Below are positions 62,216-64,000 of a stretch of DNA of 64,000 bases, piece by piece. The notes under the pieces are model-generated. The model ran no database searches, was not told where the DNA came from, and was given only the letters and a program-made list of their open reading frames with translations. Every line of letters starts with the position of its first letter. Position 1 is the first letter of the stretch. This DNA is from JABAAE01 sp036336715 (GTDB lineage: Bacteria; Planctomycetota; Planctomycetia; Pirellulales; Pirellulaceae). The position numbers and the translations under genes are program-made. Where the stretch lies: NCBI GenBank assembly GCA_036336715.1, contig JAYZFP010000068.1, positions 1 through 64,000 of the forward strand. Direction: 5' to 3'.

Positions 62216-64000
62216 ATGGCTCTACCTTTCTGGCAAACCAGAACCCGATCGGCCACACGCGCTGCCCTGTTCCTGTTCCTGGCCTCGTTGAATGCCGGAT
62301 ACGCTCAGGAGGAAATGCCGCCCCGGGAGATGCCGCAAGTCGCTCCCGAAATGGAAATGGCGGGACTCGATGGCACAAACCTCCGGCTAAGACGGGGAGA
62401 TCGCGCCACGGTCGTCGTCTTTATAGGAACGGAATGCCCACTGGCGCGGCTGTACGCTTCCCGCCTGGAGGACATCGTCAGCCATTTCGAATCCAAAATC
62501 TCCGTACTGCTGGTGAGCAGCAATCGACAGGATTCCATCGCTGAGCTGAGAGAATTCAAGGCCCAATTCGGGGTCCGGTTTCCCATTGCCAAGGATTTTG
62601 ACAACCGGTTTGCCGATGCATTGCAGGCTCGTCGTACCCCGGAAGCCCTGCTGCTGGACGCTGATCTCAACATTCGCTACCGGGGGAGGATCGACGATCA
62701 GTATTCGCCAGGTGCCACTCGGCCGGCGCCGCGCAGACATTTTCTCCGGGACGCCCTCGACAACCTGGTGAAGGGCAAGCCGATTCAGGTCACCCGAACC
62801 GAGCCGGTCGGCTGCCTGATTGGGCGTGTGCGAAAGGTGGACAACCGGGCCAAAGTCACCTATTGCAACCAGGTTTCACGAATCCTTCAAAAACATTGTG
62901 TGGAATGTCATCGGGAGGGGGAGATCGGACCGTTTTCCCTGACGGATTACGAAGAGATCGTCGGCTGGTCGGACATGATCCTGGAGGTCGTCAACCAACA
63001 ACGCATGCCCCCCTGGCATGCCAACCCCGAACATGGTGACTTCCTCAATGCCCGCATCCTTTCTGCGGATGAGAAAAAGCTGCTTGCGGATTGGGTCGAT
63101 GCCGGGGCTCCCTTCGGCGATCCCGAACAATTGCCGAAACCAAGGCAATTCGTTTCTGGCTGGAGCCTGCCCCGGCAACCGGATACGGTCATCAGCATGA
63201 AAACCGCCTATCAGGTACCTGCGGAAGGAGTCGTCGACTACCAGTATTTTGTCCTGGATCCCGGTTTCAAGAAGGACCAATGGGTCTCCGCCGCACAGGT
63301 GCTGCCCGGTAATCCGTCGGTCGTTCACCACAGCATCGTTTTCGTCCGTCCGCCGGACGGCTCCCGTTTTCGGGGAATCGGCTGGCTTTCCGCCTACGTA
63401 CCGGGACAACGTGTCGCCAGCCTGCCACCCGGTCATGCCCGCTTGATTCCGGCAGGATCCCGCCTGGTTTTCCAGCAACACTACACGGTCAACGGATCAC
63501 CCCAGCAGGATCGGACCCGGATCGGGCTGGTCTTTGCGGACCCCGGCAAGGTGGATCACGAAGTACTGACCCTGGCCGGCATCGAGCAGCAATTCGTCAT
63601 TCCGGCCCACGCACCCAATTACCGTGTCTCTTCCTCGGTCTCCAACCTCCCCGTCCGCGGAAAGCTCCTGTCGATATCGCCCCACATGCACCTGCGGGGC
63701 AAATCTTTCCGGGCATTCTGCCAAGCCGGCGACCGGAAAAGGGTTCTCTGTGACGTTCCCGAATATGATTTCAACTGGCAACACAGCTACCGGTTCCGGG
63801 AACCGCCGGACCTCTCGAAAATCAGCGACCTTCGTTTTGATGTGACTTTTGACAACTCCGACGATAATCCGGTCAATCCCGATCCAACACAACGGGTGAC
63901 CTGGGGTGACCAGACCTATGAAGAGATGGCAGTTGCCTTCTTTGATATTTCCATACCCCGGCAGGCAGGCAGACAGGTTCGTGTCAAAAACCCGGGTCGC
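62216..64000 (+). CDS. Thioredoxin / cytochrome c / Cu(II) ascorbate monooxygenase-like fusion, 3' end outside window
   Basis: The frame from ATG 62216 stays open for 595 codons to the window edge, so the protein is incomplete. AAGGA lies 7 nt upstream. A signal peptide (AALFLFLASLNAGYAQ) comes first. Next is a thioredoxin/peroxiredoxin-like domain with a single Cys in TECPLA (no CxxC). A cytochrome c-type segment with CVECH follows (228-232), with the axial region RMPPWH. The last part resembles copper type II ascorbate-dependent monooxygenases, with a copper-binding H-H in SVVHHSIV and SPHMHLRGKS. The protein would be exported and redox active. This multi-domain form is known in planctomycetes. 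Substrate unknown. Confidence 0.85.
   Translation, partial: MALPFWQTRTRSATRAALFLFLASLNAGYAQEEMPPREMPQVAPEMEMAGLDGTNLRLRRGDRATVVVFIGTECPLARLYASRLEDIVSHFESKISVLLVSSNRQDSIAELREFKAQFGVRFPIAKDFDNRFADALQARRTPEALLLDADLNIRYRGRIDDQYSPGATRPAPRRHFLRDALDNLVKGKPIQVTRTEPVGCLIGRVRKVDNRAKVTYCNQVSRILQKHCVECHREGEIGPFSLTDYEEIVGWSDMILEVVNQQRMPPWHANPEHGDFLNARILSADEKKLLADWVDAGAPFGDPEQLPKPRQFVSGWSLPRQPDTVISMKTAYQVPAEGVVDYQYFVLDPGFKKDQWVSAAQVLPGNPSVVHHSIVFVRPPDGSRFRGIGWLSAYVPGQRVASLPPGHARLIPAGSRLVFQQHYTVNGSPQQDRTRIGLVFADPGKVDHEVLTLAGIEQQFVIPAHAPNYRVSSSVSNLPVRGKLLSISPHMHLRGKSFRAFCQAGDRKRVLCDVPEYDFNWQHSYRFREPPDLSKISDLRFDVTFDNSDDNPVNPDPTQRVTWGDQTYEEMAVAFFDISIPRQAGRQVRVKNPGR

Noticed and set aside
1..64000. tRNA, rRNA, insertion sequences, prophage or integrase signatures
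   Set aside because: I looked for T-loop-like motifs, transposase and integrase motifs and terminal inverted repeats and found none convincing; a tRNA or Rfam search would be decisive.

Overview
The window looks like a chromosomal segment of a planctomycete (order Planctomycetales). The evidence is the set of lineage-typical families: a DUF1592/DUF1552 gene pair with CxxCH haem motifs, a DUF1559 protein with a prepilin-like N-terminus, a formylglycine-type sulfatase, Tat-signal Gfo/Idh/MocA oxidoreductases, a GYF_2/zinc-ribbon protein, a Ser/Thr kinase, a secreted thioredoxin/cytochrome c/copper-monooxygenase fusion, and the tetrahydromethanopterin-linked C1 genes fae and mtdB. There is no rRNA, tRNA, CRISPR array, insertion sequence or phage gene that I can recognise. 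It reads as ordinary core and lineage-specific chromosome, densely coded on both strands, with 48 protein genes, one of them open at the right edge.

Layout. 0-10 kb: a DEAD-box helicase; the DUF1592-DUF1552 operon (minus); a four-gene operon made of two ABC-2 ATPase/permease pairs (plus), closed by a terminator and by a second hairpin that also serves the convergent lipoprotein gene. 10-20 kb (minus): DUF1559 pseudopilin-like protein plus small lipoprotein, DoxX-oxidoreductase pair, sulfatase, M48 protease and LemA. 20-30 kb (minus): a 1305-residue MFS/acyltransferase/acyl-ACP-synthetase fusion, a DegT aminotransferase, a GT39-like glycosyltransferase, a kinase, accD, rpe and a coupled histidine-phosphatase homologue lacking its catalytic histidines. 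30-37 kb (minus): a LolD/MacB-like ABC ATPase with a giant FtsX-type permease, an alkaline-phosphatase-superfamily protein and a TANGO2/NRDE protein. 37-48 kb (mostly plus): oxidoreductase-fabH, agmatine deiminase, two secreted alpha/beta hydrolases, a nucleoside transporter and a nitrilase. 48-53 kb: fae-mtdB (minus) divergent from an ATP-grasp/creatininase pair (plus), then a ClpP-like protein. 53-64 kb: GYF protein, small secreted protein, lysA, thioesterase, fabG, glyA, prmC, a long-tailed csrA, an OleD-like reductase and the start of the redox fusion.

Themes. C1 transfer is represented by fae, mtdB and glyA; lipid synthesis by accD, fabH, fabG, the acyl-ACP-synthetase fusion and the OleD-like reductase. 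Several proteins are apparent pseudo-enzymes or have altered catalytic residues (histidine phosphatase, acyltransferase domain, kinase, TANGO2 homologue).

The most unusual non-coding signal is a recurrent pattern of short tandem duplications (2-4 copies of 13-21 bp) in at least seven intergenic spots, with different unit sequences. One begins inside the 3' end of a gene and runs through its stop codon. I see no single self-evident new defence or mobile system; the candidates listed are moderate and testable.
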